The position numbers and the translations under genes were made by a program. This document shows positions 9,975 through 17,608 of a stretch of DNA of 23,223 bases, piece after piece (position 1 is the first letter of the stretch; each line of letters starts with the position of its first letter). Origin of the DNA: JAAYDY01 sp964500225 (GTDB lineage Bacteria > Planctomycetota > Phycisphaerae > FEN-1346 > JAACEH01); assembly GCA_964500225.1 (NCBI GenBank), contig CAZCOA010000044.1, forward strand, positions 1 to 23,223. The letters run 5' to 3'. The notes beneath the pieces are model-generated. The model made no database searches. It had not been told where the DNA came from and was given only the letters and a program-made list of their open reading frames with translations.

Positions 9975-11408
9975 ATGGTCCAGGTGAGTCATTCGTACCA
10001 CAAGGTGACGGCCAAGATAGCCGACGAGTTGCGGAAGATCGTGGGCGAGAAGTACGTGGTGTTCGGCGATGTGGAACGGCTGGAGCCGTATTCGCACGAC
10101 GAGGTGGCCGAGGCGGAATATGCGCACATGCCCGAGGCGCTGGTGCGTCCGGGGACGGCGGAGGAAATCGCGGCGATCGTGAAGCTGGCGAACCGGGAAC
10201 GGATTCCGGTGACGCCGCGCGGGGCGGGCAGCGGATTGTCGGGCGGCGCCGTGCCGCTATACGGGGGCATTGTGCTGCTGTGCGACCGGATGAACCGGGT
10301 GCTGGAGATCGACGCGGCGAACATGATGCTGGTGTGCGAGCCGGGAGTGGTGACAAACGAGATCAACAACCAGTTGGCCGACTATGGCCTGGTGTTCGCC
10401 GGGTACCCGATGAGCCTGGAGACGTGCTACATTGGCGGGAACGTGGCCGAGAACGCCGGAGGCGGCAAGGCCGTGAAGTACGGCGTGACGGGCCGGTACA
10501 TCACGGGCGTGGAGATGGTGAGCCCGACGGGCGAGATCGTGCGATACGGAGGCAAATGCGTCAAGGACGTGACCGGCTACAACATGGTGCAGTTGATGGT
10601 CGGGTCGGAAGGAACACTAGGCATCTTCACGAAGATCTGGATCAAGTTGATGCCGCTGCCGAAGCAGGCGGTGAATCTGCTGGTGCTGTTCGAGACGGTG
10701 CAGCAGGCGATCGACGCGGTGCCGCGGATCATGACCTCGGGCGGGATCATCCCGACGGCGATCGAGTTCATGGATCGGCTGAGCGTTCAGGCGTCGTGCA
10801 AGTACCTGAACGAGACGATTCCGTACGAGAAGTGCGGCGCGATGCTGCTGGTGGAGGTGGACGGCTCGGACGAGGCCCAGGTGGAGCGGGACTACGAGAA
10901 GGTGGGCGAGCTGTGCATGGAGTGCGGGGCCATCGAGGTGTACGTGGCGGACAACCACACGACGCGGGAGCGTATCTGGAAGGTGCGTCGCAACATCGCG
11001 GAGGCGTTCAAGGTGGTGTCGCCGCACCAGAGCCTCGAAGACATCGTGGTGCCGATCGCAAACATTCCGGCGATGATTCCGGAGCTGGAGAAGCTGAGTG
11101 CGAAGTACGACATCCAGATCCCCTGCTACGGTCACGCAGGTGACGGGAACCTGCATGCAACGCCGGTAAAGAATCCTTCGACCAGCCTGGAGCATTGGCA
11201 CGCGATTCTGCCGCACATCATGGAGGATCTGTTCAAGGTGACGGCGCGTCTGGGCGGGACGATCAGCGGCGAACACGGCATCGGGCACAAGCGGAAGAAG
11301 TACCTGCCTCTGGTGATGGGCGAGGCGGAAATCGAGATGATGCGTCGGATCAAGCGGGCGCTGGATCCGAACAACATCCTGAACCCCGGGAAGATTTTCG
11401 ACGTATAG
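9975..11408 (+). CDS. FAD-linked 2-hydroxyacid (lactate/glycolate) dehydrogenase, GlcD type
   Basis: 477-aa flavoprotein of the vanillyl-alcohol oxidase/PCMH fold. The FAD-binding domain spans about 50-230, with VRPGTAEEIAAIV, TPRGAGSGLSGGAVP (80-94), GYPMSLETCYIGGNVAENAG (143-162) and GSEGTLGIFTK (210-220). The C-terminal catalytic domain has CYGHAGDGNLHATPV (384-398) and ISGEHGIGHKRKKYL (430-444), where the conserved His and Glu bind metal and substrate. It most likely oxidises D-lactate, L-lactate or glycolate and hands electrons to the EtfBA pair encoded just upstream. The gene order EtfB-EtfA-dehydrogenase matches the lctBCD set of Acetobacterium woodii, where lactate oxidation is driven by bifurcation. 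The exact substrate cannot be read from sequence. AGAAGGG precedes the ATG by 8 nt. Confidence 0.9.
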   Translation: MVQVSHSYHKVTAKIADELRKIVGEKYVVFGDVERLEPYSHDEVAEAEYAHMPEALVRPGTAEEIAAIVKLANRERIPVTPRGAGSGLSGGAVPLYGGIVLLCDRMNRVLEIDAANMMLVCEPGVVTNEINNQLADYGLVFAGYPMSLETCYIGGNVAENAGGGKAVKYGVTGRYITGVEMVSPTGEIVRYGGKCVKDVTGYNMVQLMVGSEGTLGIFTKIWIKLMPLPKQAVNLLVLFETVQQAIDAVPRIMTSGGIIPTAIEFMDRLSVQASCKYLNETIPYEKCGAMLLVEVDGSDEAQVERDYEKVGELCMECGAIEVYVADNHTTRERIWKVRRNIAEAFKVVSPHQSLEDIVVPIANIPAMIPELEKLSAKYDIQIPCYGHAGDGNLHATPVKNPSTSLEHWHAILPHIMEDLFKVTARLGGTISGEHGIGHKRKKYLPLVMGEAEIEMMRRIKRALDPNNILNPGKIFDV

Positions 11409-11410
11409 GT

Positions 11411-11440
11411 TTGACAATCGACGCATTGGGAAGGTAAGAT
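11411..11440 (+). promoter_or_regulatory. Promoter of the leader ORF/GNAT unit
   Basis: TTGACA (11411-11416, 6/6), an 18-nt spacer, TAAGAT (11435-11440, 4/6), only 2 nt after the glcD stop. The start would lie near 11447, so the leader ORF (ATG at 11450 or 11453) would have almost no 5' untranslated region. Confidence 0.6.
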
Positions 11441-11449
11441 TTCGAGGCC

Positions 11450-11560
11450 ATGATGAATCTGTCGGCCCATAATCTGTTTGCGACGACGTGCACGACGCAG
11501 AAGGCGAAGCGCACGACGAAGCGCACGCGCGCCAATCGCGGGAGGAACGGGCCGAGGTAG
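11450..11560 (+). CDS. Putative 36-aa leader peptide, Thr/Lys/Arg-rich
   Basis: Short ORF opening with two ATG codons (11450, 11453) directly after a consensus -35/-10 pair and closed by TAG at 11558-11560. Third positions are about 86% G or C, like the flanking genes. The peptide starts MMNLSAHNLF and becomes strongly basic. Seven of its 36 codons are ACG (Thr), in the pattern TTCTT, then TT, then T, interleaved with Lys and Arg (KAKR, KRTR). No Shine-Dalgarno is visible, so it may be translated leaderless. Codons 32-35 overlay a 10-nt segment (11544-11553) identical to the 3' arm of the terminator downstream. I interpret it as the sensor of an attenuator for the GNAT gene. It could instead be an independent small protein, or the transcript could be a small RNA. 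Confidence 0.5.
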   Translation: MMNLSAHNLFATTCTTQKAKRTTKRTRANRGRNGPR

Positions 11561-11597
11561 TGTTGTGGTGCAGTGAAGGAGTGCAAAGGCCCGTTCC
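11544..11597 (+). promoter_or_regulatory. Predicted antiterminator hairpin (alternative to the terminator)
   Basis: GGAACGGGCC at 11544-11553 is perfectly complementary to GGCCCGTTCC at 11588-11597, the 5' arm of the terminator; the loop would be 34 nt. The two structures are mutually exclusive. The upstream strand lies in the last sense codons of the leader ORF. A ribosome reaching the stop would mask it and favour termination, and one stalled earlier would leave it free. A weaker GGCCC at 11464-11468 could also pair with 11549-11553. Confidence 0.6.
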
Positions 11598-11620
11598 GTG
11601 TGGAACGGGCCTTTTTCTTT
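11585..11620 (+). terminator. Intrinsic terminator upstream of the GNAT gene
   Basis: A perfect 13-bp stem, AAAGGCCCGTTCC (11585-11597) with GGAACGGGCCTTT (11602-11614), a 4-nt loop GTGT, and a T-rich tail to 11620. It ends only 34 nt before the GNAT start codon, with that gene's ribosome-binding site between. It can end read-through from glcD as well as the leader transcript. Confidence 0.92.
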
Positions 11621-11654
11621 GGCCGCAGGACCATTGGCAGGAGGATCACCGACG

Positions 11655-12200
11655 ATGTGCGAGGACGAGTTGAGATTGCTGGAGCCGACGATTGCCCTGG
11701 AGGAGGAGTACCTGGAGATGGCCGACGAGTTCCGTCGGGCGGGCGACTGGAGCGGCTGGAACGACGACATCGAGAAAGGGACGCGAAACTTCGAGGCGTT
11801 CGTCGGCGAGCTTCACGACTACGCCATCGGACGCAGCCTGCCCGAGGGGATGGTGCCGTGCAGCGTGTACTGGCTGGTCCGGGGCAAACGGCTCCTGGGC
11901 ACGGCGAGTCTGCGACACCGACTGACCGACAGCCTGCTGCACGAGGGCGGGCACATCGGCTACAGCATCCGCCCGATCGAGCGGCGCAAGGGATACGCCA
12001 CGCGGTTGCTGGCCCTGGTGCTGGAGAAGGCCCGTCAGCGGTTCATCGGCCGCGTCCTCGTGACATGCGACAAGGACAACGTGGCCTCGGCTCGCGTGAT
12101 ACAGAAGAACGGGGGGCGTCTGGAAGACGAACGGGTATCGCGAAAGACGGGGAAGGTGAAGCAACGGTACTGGATCGACCTGTGGGAGCAGGCGGAATGA
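11655..12200 (+). CDS. GNAT-family N-acetyltransferase
   Basis: 181-aa cytoplasmic protein of the acetyl-CoA-dependent GNAT fold, resembling the COG3981 type of predicted acetyltransferases. The N-terminal half has LRLLEPTIALEEEYLEMADEFRRAG and the middle has VPCSVYWLVRGKRLLGTASLRHRL. HIGYSIRPIERRKGYATRLL carries the acetyl-CoA pyrophosphate loop (R-R-K-G-Y-A). VTCDKDNVASARVIQKNGG is the typical last motif. The ATG at 11655 is preceded by AGGAGG (11639-11644). The substrate is unknown. It sits just behind a terminator that has an alternative antiterminator fold and a leader peptide, so expression is probably gated by translation of the leader. This kind of control is common for amino-acid biosynthesis and for ribosome-targeting-antibiotic resistance genes; neither role is shown here. 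Confidence 0.85.
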   Translation: MCEDELRLLEPTIALEEEYLEMADEFRRAGDWSGWNDDIEKGTRNFEAFVGELHDYAIGRSLPEGMVPCSVYWLVRGKRLLGTASLRHRLTDSLLHEGGHIGYSIRPIERRKGYATRLLALVLEKARQRFIGRVLVTCDKDNVASARVIQKNGGRLEDERVSRKTGKVKQRYWIDLWEQAE

Positions 12201-12217
12201 ACGGTCGCGGATAGGGC

Positions 12218-12246
12218 TTGCCTGGCGGTGAGGCGTCCGGCACAAT
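12218..12246 (+). promoter_or_regulatory. Possible promoter of the CNT transporter gene
   Basis: TTGCCT (12218-12223, 4/6), a 17-nt spacer, CACAAT (12241-12246, 4/6), in the 127-nt gap after the GNAT gene. The leader would be about 75 nt. Weak on both boxes; read-through from the GNAT gene is the alternative. Confidence 0.35.
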
Positions 12247-12327
12247 GTCGCGCGACAGCCGGTCGCGGGCGTCCCTGTGGCGGCGTCCGCGGCGACGAGC
12301 ATCGCCAATTCGTCACGGGACCGCGCT

Positions 12328-13662
12328 ATGGACATCTACAATGTGGTGAGTTTCGTGGGGTTGTTCGCTCTGGTCGGCGTGGGGTGGCTGCTATCGTCCG
12401 ATCGGCGCCGCGTGAAGCTGCGCACCGTGGTGACGGGCATTGGGCTGCAACTGGCGTTTGCGGGGCTGCTGTTCTGGGCGCCTGGAAGCCAATGGCTGTT
12501 TCTGAGGTTCAACGATGGCGTGGTGGCGGTGCTGGATGCGGCCAAGAGCGGGCAGAAATTCGTGTTCGGGTCGCTGGCAGCCGAGGGGTCGCAGTCGCTT
12601 GGTTTCATCCTGGCCACGCAGTCGCTGCCGCTGGCGATTGTGTTCGCGTCGCTGATGGGGCTGCTCTACCATTGGGGCGTGATGCAGCGGGTGATCCGCG
12701 GTTTCGCGTGGGTGTTCACGCGAACGATGGGCACCAGCGGGGCCGAAAGCCTCGTGGCGGCGAGCAACATCTTCGTCGGGGTGGAATCGGCGACGACGGT
12801 GCGACCGTACCTGGGCGTCATGACGCAGAGCGAGCTGTGCACGGTGCTGACGGCAGGCATGGCCACCATCGCCTCGACGGTGATGGCGTTCTACGTGAGC
12901 CTGCTGAGCAAGCCCTTTCCGACGATTGCGGGACACCTGATCTCGGCGTCGGTGCTGTCGGCTCCGGCGGCCCTGGTCATGTCGAAGGTGCTGGTTCCAG
13001 AGACGGGAACGCCGGCGACCCTGGGCCGCACTGTACATGTGGAGTATGAACGCGAGTCCAGCGCAATTGCAGCGTTGATCGGCGGGGCGACGGCGGGGCT
13101 GAAGCTGGTGTTCGGGATCGTGGCCTTGCTGGTGGCGTTGCTGGGCCTGTTGGCCATAGCGGACCTATTGCTGGGCGGCGCGGGCCACGGTGCGGCGTCG
13201 GCCGTCAACTGGATTGCAGAACAGGTCGGCGCGGACTATCGGCTCGAGCTGACGTTGTCGCTTCAGAGGCTGTTCGGATACGTCATGTATCCATTCGCTC
13301 TGCTGATGGGCGTGCCGCCGGAGGACGCGGGGAAAGTGGGCGAACTGCTCGGCACGCGGCTGGTGGCGACGGAGATTCCGGCCTATATGGGCCTGTCGGA
13401 GGCGATGAGCAGCGGCGCGTTGCATCATCCGCGGACGGCGGTGGTGACGGCGTATGCGCTGTGTGGTTTTGCGCACGTGGCGTCGCTGGCGATCTTCGTG
13501 GGCGGAGTGGCGGCACTGGCGCCGCAGCGCAAGGACGACCTGGCCCGGGTCGGCGTGCGGTCGCTGGTAGCAGCCACGCTGGCCTGCCTGATGACGGGGG
13601 CGGTCGCGGGCACGTTCTTCCACGACGGTCTGACCGTGCTGAATGCGACTCCCCTGCCCTAG
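12328..13662 (+). CDS. Concentrative nucleoside transporter (CNT/NupC) family protein, divergent pocket
   Basis: 444-aa polytopic inner-membrane symporter with the full CNT layout: three N-terminal membrane helices, the Gate motif region, then the two helical hairpins of the transport domain. Recognisable motifs are MGTSGAESLVAASNIFVG (134-151), AGMATIASTVMAFYVSLL (176-193), FGYVMYPFALLMGVPPEDAG (316-335) and ELLGTRLVATEIPAYMGLS (339-357), then CGFAHVASLAIFVGG (379-393). In canonical nucleoside carriers hairpin 1 reads GQTEAPL; here it is GVESATT (151-157). The Asn of GFAN is His (H383). The Glu of hairpin 2 that contacts ribose (E349) is kept. So the family is clear but the base-contacting residues differ, and the cargo may not be a standard nucleoside. 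No strong ribosome-binding site precedes the ATG. Confidence 0.9.
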   Translation: MDIYNVVSFVGLFALVGVGWLLSSDRRRVKLRTVVTGIGLQLAFAGLLFWAPGSQWLFLRFNDGVVAVLDAAKSGQKFVFGSLAAEGSQSLGFILATQSLPLAIVFASLMGLLYHWGVMQRVIRGFAWVFTRTMGTSGAESLVAASNIFVGVESATTVRPYLGVMTQSELCTVLTAGMATIASTVMAFYVSLLSKPFPTIAGHLISASVLSAPAALVMSKVLVPETGTPATLGRTVHVEYERESSAIAALIGGATAGLKLVFGIVALLVALLGLLAIADLLLGGAGHGAASAVNWIAEQVGADYRLELTLSLQRLFGYVMYPFALLMGVPPEDAGKVGELLGTRLVATEIPAYMGLSEAMSSGALHHPRTAVVTAYALCGFAHVASLAIFVGGVAALAPQRKDDLARVGVRSLVAATLACLMTGAVAGTFFHDGLTVLNATPLP

Positions 13663-13743
13663 CACCGGCCTCCATCCCGCAATGGGGAGCCAGCCAACTG
13701 TCGCAGCAGACACCTCTGCCATGGTAGGCCGTTGATCCAACCC

Positions 13744-13762
13744 GCCCCACGCGACGTGGGGC
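13744..13762. terminator. Hairpin between convergent genes, possible bidirectional terminator
   Basis: GCCCCACG (13744-13751) and CGTGGGGC (13755-13762) form a perfect 8-bp stem with a CGA loop, three bases beyond the stop of the downstream ABC gene and 81 bases after the CNT stop. Neither side has a T-run, so it may block or stabilise 3' ends rather than act as a classic terminator. Confidence 0.4.
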
Positions 13763-13765
13763 CTC

Positions 13766-15655
13766 TCACGGCTCGTCGCCGGTTTTCATGAATTCGGCAT
13801 GCAGCGAGGCGTAGGCGCCGCCGAGGGCGAGCAGCTCGTCGTGTGTGCCGCGCTCGATGATGCGGCCATGGTCGATGACCAGGATCTGGTGCGCTTTGCG
13901 GACGGTGCTGAGACGGTGGGCGACGATGAAGCAGGTGCGTCGTTCGACGAGTCGGTCGAGGGCGTACTGGATGGCGCGTTCGGTCTGAGTATCGACGCTG
14001 CTGGTGGCTTCATCGAGCATGAGGAGTCGCGGATTGGCCACCATGGCACGGGCGATGCTGACAAGTTGTCGCTGGCCGGAGGAGAGATTCTCGCCGCGTT
14101 CGCCGACCTGGGTGTCGTAGCCGTGGCCGAGGGCGGCGAAGATCTCATGGCACCCGAGCACCTGGCAGGTGCGGATGACGTCGTCGTCGGAGACGTCGGG
14201 CCGGGCGTACTTCAGGTTCTGCATGACCGTGCCGTCGAAGAGGAAGTTCTCCTGGAGAATGAGGCCGGTCTGGTTGTGGAGGCTCTGTTGGGTGATCTTG
14301 CGGAGGTCGTATCCATCGATGGTGATGCTTCCGGCGGTGACGTCGTAGAAGCGGTTCAAGAGGCTGATGATGGTGGTCTTGCCGCAACCGGTGTGACCGA
14401 CCAGGGCGAGCGTTTGGCCGGGGGGCACCTCGAAGGAGATGTCCTTGAGAACCGGTTGCCCGGGAACGTATTCGAAGCTTACGTGATCGAAACGAACATG
14501 ACCGTCGATGCGCGGCAGATCGACGGCGTCGGGAGCGTCTTGAATGCGTGTCTGGATATCGAGCAGGGCGAAGACGCGCTCGCCGGAAGCCATGGCGTGG
14601 AGGATTTCGTTGTAGATGGGCGCCAGGCGTCGCAGGGGCTCGAAGACGTGGGACGCCAGCATGAAGAAGGCAAACAGGGTGCCCACGGTCATGGCGTTTT
14701 CGGCGCCGCCCGCATGGACCATGGTCCAACCGCCGATGGCCAGGAGGCCGCCGAGGCAAAGGACGCTGACGATCTCGACGAACATGAGGTACCAGCCCTG
14801 GTACCGCGCGACGCGCATGTTGCTTCGCCAGAAGACCATGTTGATGTTGTCGAAGCGGTCGAGGTTCTCTTCCTCGCGGGTGTAGGCCTGAACGACTCGA
14901 ACGCCGGAGACCATTTCGGCGACATTGGCAGTGAGGCGGGACACGTCGCGTCGGACTCGCCGCCAGGCGGGACGGGCGCGTTTGCGGAAGGTGGCCGAGG
15001 CCACATAGAGAAACGGTGCCGCAACGAGCACGACGAAGAACAGTCGCCAGTTCATCTGATACATGGCCGCAAAACCGCCGACCAGCGTCACGAACGATCC
15101 GACAGCCATGCTGAAGGTGTGAACCAAGACATGGTGCAGCACCTGGACATCGCTGCTTCCTCGCGTGATAAGGCGGCCCAGGGGCATGCGGTCGAACGTG
15201 GCCATATCGAGAGTCTGGATCTTGGCGAACACGTCGCGTCGCATGTCGCGGACGGCGCGTTCGCCGCTCATGCGGAGGAACCAGTCCTGCCCGGCCTGGG
15301 ACAGATAGTTGGCGACGGCAATGCCGGCAAGCATGAGTCCGGTGATGACTAGTCCGTGCATGTCGGCAAGCATTTTGCCGGTCTGGGCGAACTGCTCGCC
15401 GAGGATGTCGTGGTCCACGCCACGGCGCACGAGGTAGGCGGGCGCCAAGCCCAGCAGGTGCGTCATGGCGATGCAAAACATGCCGAACCAGTACGCCCCC
15501 TTATAGGGGCCCATGTAGCCGAGCATGCGTTTGACGATGGGCCACTGAAGGGGCCGCATGTGGGCTTCTTCGAGTTGCCGCTGGATGCGTCGCGTGGCTT
15601 CGGCGGCCGGCGAGGCATTCGGCGAGGCGATCGACGGCGACGGAGTGCGTGTCAT
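13766..15655 (-). CDS. ABC exporter half-transporter, consensus Walker B subunit
   Basis: 629 aa: an N-terminal cytoplasmic stretch of about 45 residues, six membrane helices (about 50-340), then a nucleotide-binding domain. ATPase motifs are Walker A GHTGCGKTT (420-428), Q468, signature LSSGQ (524-528), Walker B LLMLD with catalytic E549, and H580. The signature deviates from LSGGQ. Its partner gene immediately upstream overlaps by ATGA and carries the complementary defect, so the two form a heterodimer of the TM287/288 or BmrCD kind. The competent site is built from this subunit's Walker A and E549 plus the partner's LSGGQ. The substrate is unknown; such pairs usually export drugs, lipids or peptides. 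Confidence 0.93.
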   Translation of the reverse strand: MTRTPSPSIASPNASPAAEATRRIQRQLEEAHMRPLQWPIVKRMLGYMGPYKGAYWFGMFCIAMTHLLGLAPAYLVRRGVDHDILGEQFAQTGKMLADMHGLVITGLMLAGIAVANYLSQAGQDWFLRMSGERAVRDMRRDVFAKIQTLDMATFDRMPLGRLITRGSSDVQVLHHVLVHTFSMAVGSFVTLVGGFAAMYQMNWRLFFVVLVAAPFLYVASATFRKRARPAWRRVRRDVSRLTANVAEMVSGVRVVQAYTREEENLDRFDNINMVFWRSNMRVARYQGWYLMFVEIVSVLCLGGLLAIGGWTMVHAGGAENAMTVGTLFAFFMLASHVFEPLRRLAPIYNEILHAMASGERVFALLDIQTRIQDAPDAVDLPRIDGHVRFDHVSFEYVPGQPVLKDISFEVPPGQTLALVGHTGCGKTTIISLLNRFYDVTAGSITIDGYDLRKITQQSLHNQTGLILQENFLFDGTVMQNLKYARPDVSDDDVIRTCQVLGCHEIFAALGHGYDTQVGERGENLSSGQRQLVSIARAMVANPRLLMLDEATSSVDTQTERAIQYALDRLVERRTCFIVAHRLSTVRKAHQILVIDHGRIIERGTHDELLALGGAYASLHAEFMKTGDEP

Positions 15656-17520
15656 GTCGTCTCCTCTCTGGCTGCCTCGGGCGCTGCCACGTCGTCCTCA
15701 AGCTGCGACTGGCAGAGCGTCCGGTAGAATTCGTTGCGTTCGGCCAGTTCGGCGTGCGTGCCGACGTCGTCGATGCGACCGTCGCGAAGGACCACGACGC
15801 GGTCGGCCGCCCGGACCGTGGCCAGCCGGTGGGCGATGATGAGCGTGGTTCGATTGGCCATCAGTTTGTTCAGTTGACGACGGATGCGGTGCTCGGTCTT
15901 GGCATCCACGGCGGCCATGGCATCGTCGAGAATGAGGATGCGAGGCTGCTTGAGAATAGCGCGGGCGATAGCCAGCCGCTGGCGCTGGCCGCCACTGAGG
16001 GAGACGCCCCGCTCGCCGATCTCGGAATCGTAGCCTCGGGGCAGATCGCGGATGAACTCGTCGGCGGCGGCCTGCTGGGCAGCTTTGATGATGTCCTCGC
16101 GGTTGGCCTCCGGACGGCCTAGGGCGATGTTCTCGGCCACGGTGCCGCGAAACAAAAACGTTTCCTGGAAGACGATGGCAATCTCTCGCCGCAGCGACCT
16201 CAGGCGGGTGTGGCGGACATCCTGACCGTCGATGAGGACGCGGCCCTCGGTCGGGTCATAAAATCGCGGCAGAAGGCTGACGATGGTGCTTTTGCCGGCG
16301 CCGGTGGGGCCGACAAGGGCAACCCGCTCGCCGGGCCGGATGCGCAGCGAGACGCCGACCACGGCGGCAGGCCCCTTCTTCGGCCGCGACAGATCCATGC
16401 GCTCGACGACGTCGGCATCGGGGTGCGGCGGCTCGTGGTAGGCAAAGCTGACGTTTTCGAAGACGATTTCCCCGTGGCCGGGAGGCAGGTCAACGGCGTC
16501 GGGCAGATCTTCAACGTCGGGCTTGGCCTCCAGCAGGGCCATGACGCGTTCCAGGGCTGCGCGGGCGTCCTGGGCGCTTTCGCCTACTTCCATAAGCATC
16601 TGGGCACGCCACAGGAGCCACATCATGTAGCTGATGAACGGGAACAGGTAGCCCACTTCCATCTGCCGGCGGATCACCAGGTAGCCGCCCATGACGAGCA
16701 GCACGGAGATCCACACGCGGGCTATGCTGTAAACGCCGACGAGTTGGAAGCTTCGGATCTTCACCACGGGGACGACGCGGCGGAGAATCTCGTTGACGAC
16801 GGCAAGGTACCTGGACTTCTCCTGCTCGTGGCGGCCGAACGACCGGACCACACGGACGCCGGCGATGGTTTCGGTGAGGCGAGTGGTCATGACGTCCACT
16901 TCGTCGCGGACGAGGCGGCGGAGCTGCCGCAACTGCGAAGCGCTCTTGGAGTAGACCCAGCAGATAAGCGGATACGGCAGAAGCACGGCAAGGGTGAGCT
17001 GCCAGCTCATGGACAGCATGAACCCGATGGCGACGACGGCCATGACGATGGCGTCGAACGCCTGAAAGCAGGTCGAGGTGAGGAAGTTGCGGATCGTGTT
17101 GAGGTCGCCGGTGGCGCGTTCGATGATCTGGCCGCTGGTGAGGCGGTCCAGGTAGGTAAAGCTGAGCATCTGGACCTTGTCATAGAGGGTGATTCGGAGG
17201 GACCGCAGGAGGTCCATCGCCAGCCGCATGGCAGCGGGCTCGCGGATGCGGATGACGACGGCTCGGGCGACGCCGACCAGGACGTAGAGACCAGCAATGA
17301 GTGCAACGACGACGCCGGCGTCGGCGCCGGAGGCGTTTTTGTCGATGAATTTGTTGACGCCCTTGCCGACGAGCCACATCGACGCGGCGGCCAGCACATT
17401 GATGACGCTGATGATCAACAGGACGACGGCCATCTGAGCCTTGAAAGGCTTCAGAAAGCAGAGCAACTGCCGCAAGTCCTGCGAGACGCTATGGGATTGG
17501 CCGGCTTGTTCGGAGTCCAT
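15652..17520 (-). CDS. ABC exporter half-transporter, degenerate Walker B subunit
   Basis: 622 aa: six membrane helices (about 28-310), then the nucleotide-binding domain. Walker A is GPTGAGKST (404-412), Q452, signature LSGGQ (508-512), H564. Walker B reads ILILDD: D533 replaces the catalytic Glu, the hallmark of the degenerate site in heterodimeric exporters. Between the A-loop Tyr (Y361) and the segment leading to Walker A there is an insertion of about 20 charged residues (about 364-384, with PHPDADVVERMDLSRPKKG) that most relatives lack. First gene of the pair and translationally coupled to the second by ATGA. A possible promoter lies at 17609-17636. Confidence 0.93.
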   Translation of the reverse strand: MDSEQAGQSHSVSQDLRQLLCFLKPFKAQMAVVLLIISVINVLAAASMWLVGKGVNKFIDKNASGADAGVVVALIAGLYVLVGVARAVVIRIREPAAMRLAMDLLRSLRITLYDKVQMLSFTYLDRLTSGQIIERATGDLNTIRNFLTSTCFQAFDAIVMAVVAIGFMLSMSWQLTLAVLLPYPLICWVYSKSASQLRQLRRLVRDEVDVMTTRLTETIAGVRVVRSFGRHEQEKSRYLAVVNEILRRVVPVVKIRSFQLVGVYSIARVWISVLLVMGGYLVIRRQMEVGYLFPFISYMMWLLWRAQMLMEVGESAQDARAALERVMALLEAKPDVEDLPDAVDLPPGHGEIVFENVSFAYHEPPHPDADVVERMDLSRPKKGPAAVVGVSLRIRPGERVALVGPTGAGKSTIVSLLPRFYDPTEGRVLIDGQDVRHTRLRSLRREIAIVFQETFLFRGTVAENIALGRPEANREDIIKAAQQAAADEFIRDLPRGYDSEIGERGVSLSGGQRQRLAIARAILKQPRILILDDAMAAVDAKTEHRIRRQLNKLMANRTTLIIAHRLATVRAADRVVVLRDGRIDDVGTHAELAERNEFYRTLCQSQLEDDVAAPEAAREETT

Positions 17521-17608
17521 GGCTGCATGTGCCGCCTTGAAAGAGACGCGGGCCGCACATCGGCGGCCTGCAAAGCGGCGATGCCTTTCCTTTCCTTCTT
17601 ATAACACC

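Noticed and set aside
8800..10356. 518-codon minus-strand frame opposite etfA/glcD
   Set aside because: Shadow of etfA and glcD; no family similarity.
13799..15352. 517-codon plus-strand frame opposite the downstream ABC gene, and a similar one at 16210-17604
   Set aside because: Both lie opposite genes with unmistakable ABC motifs and have acidic, featureless translations.
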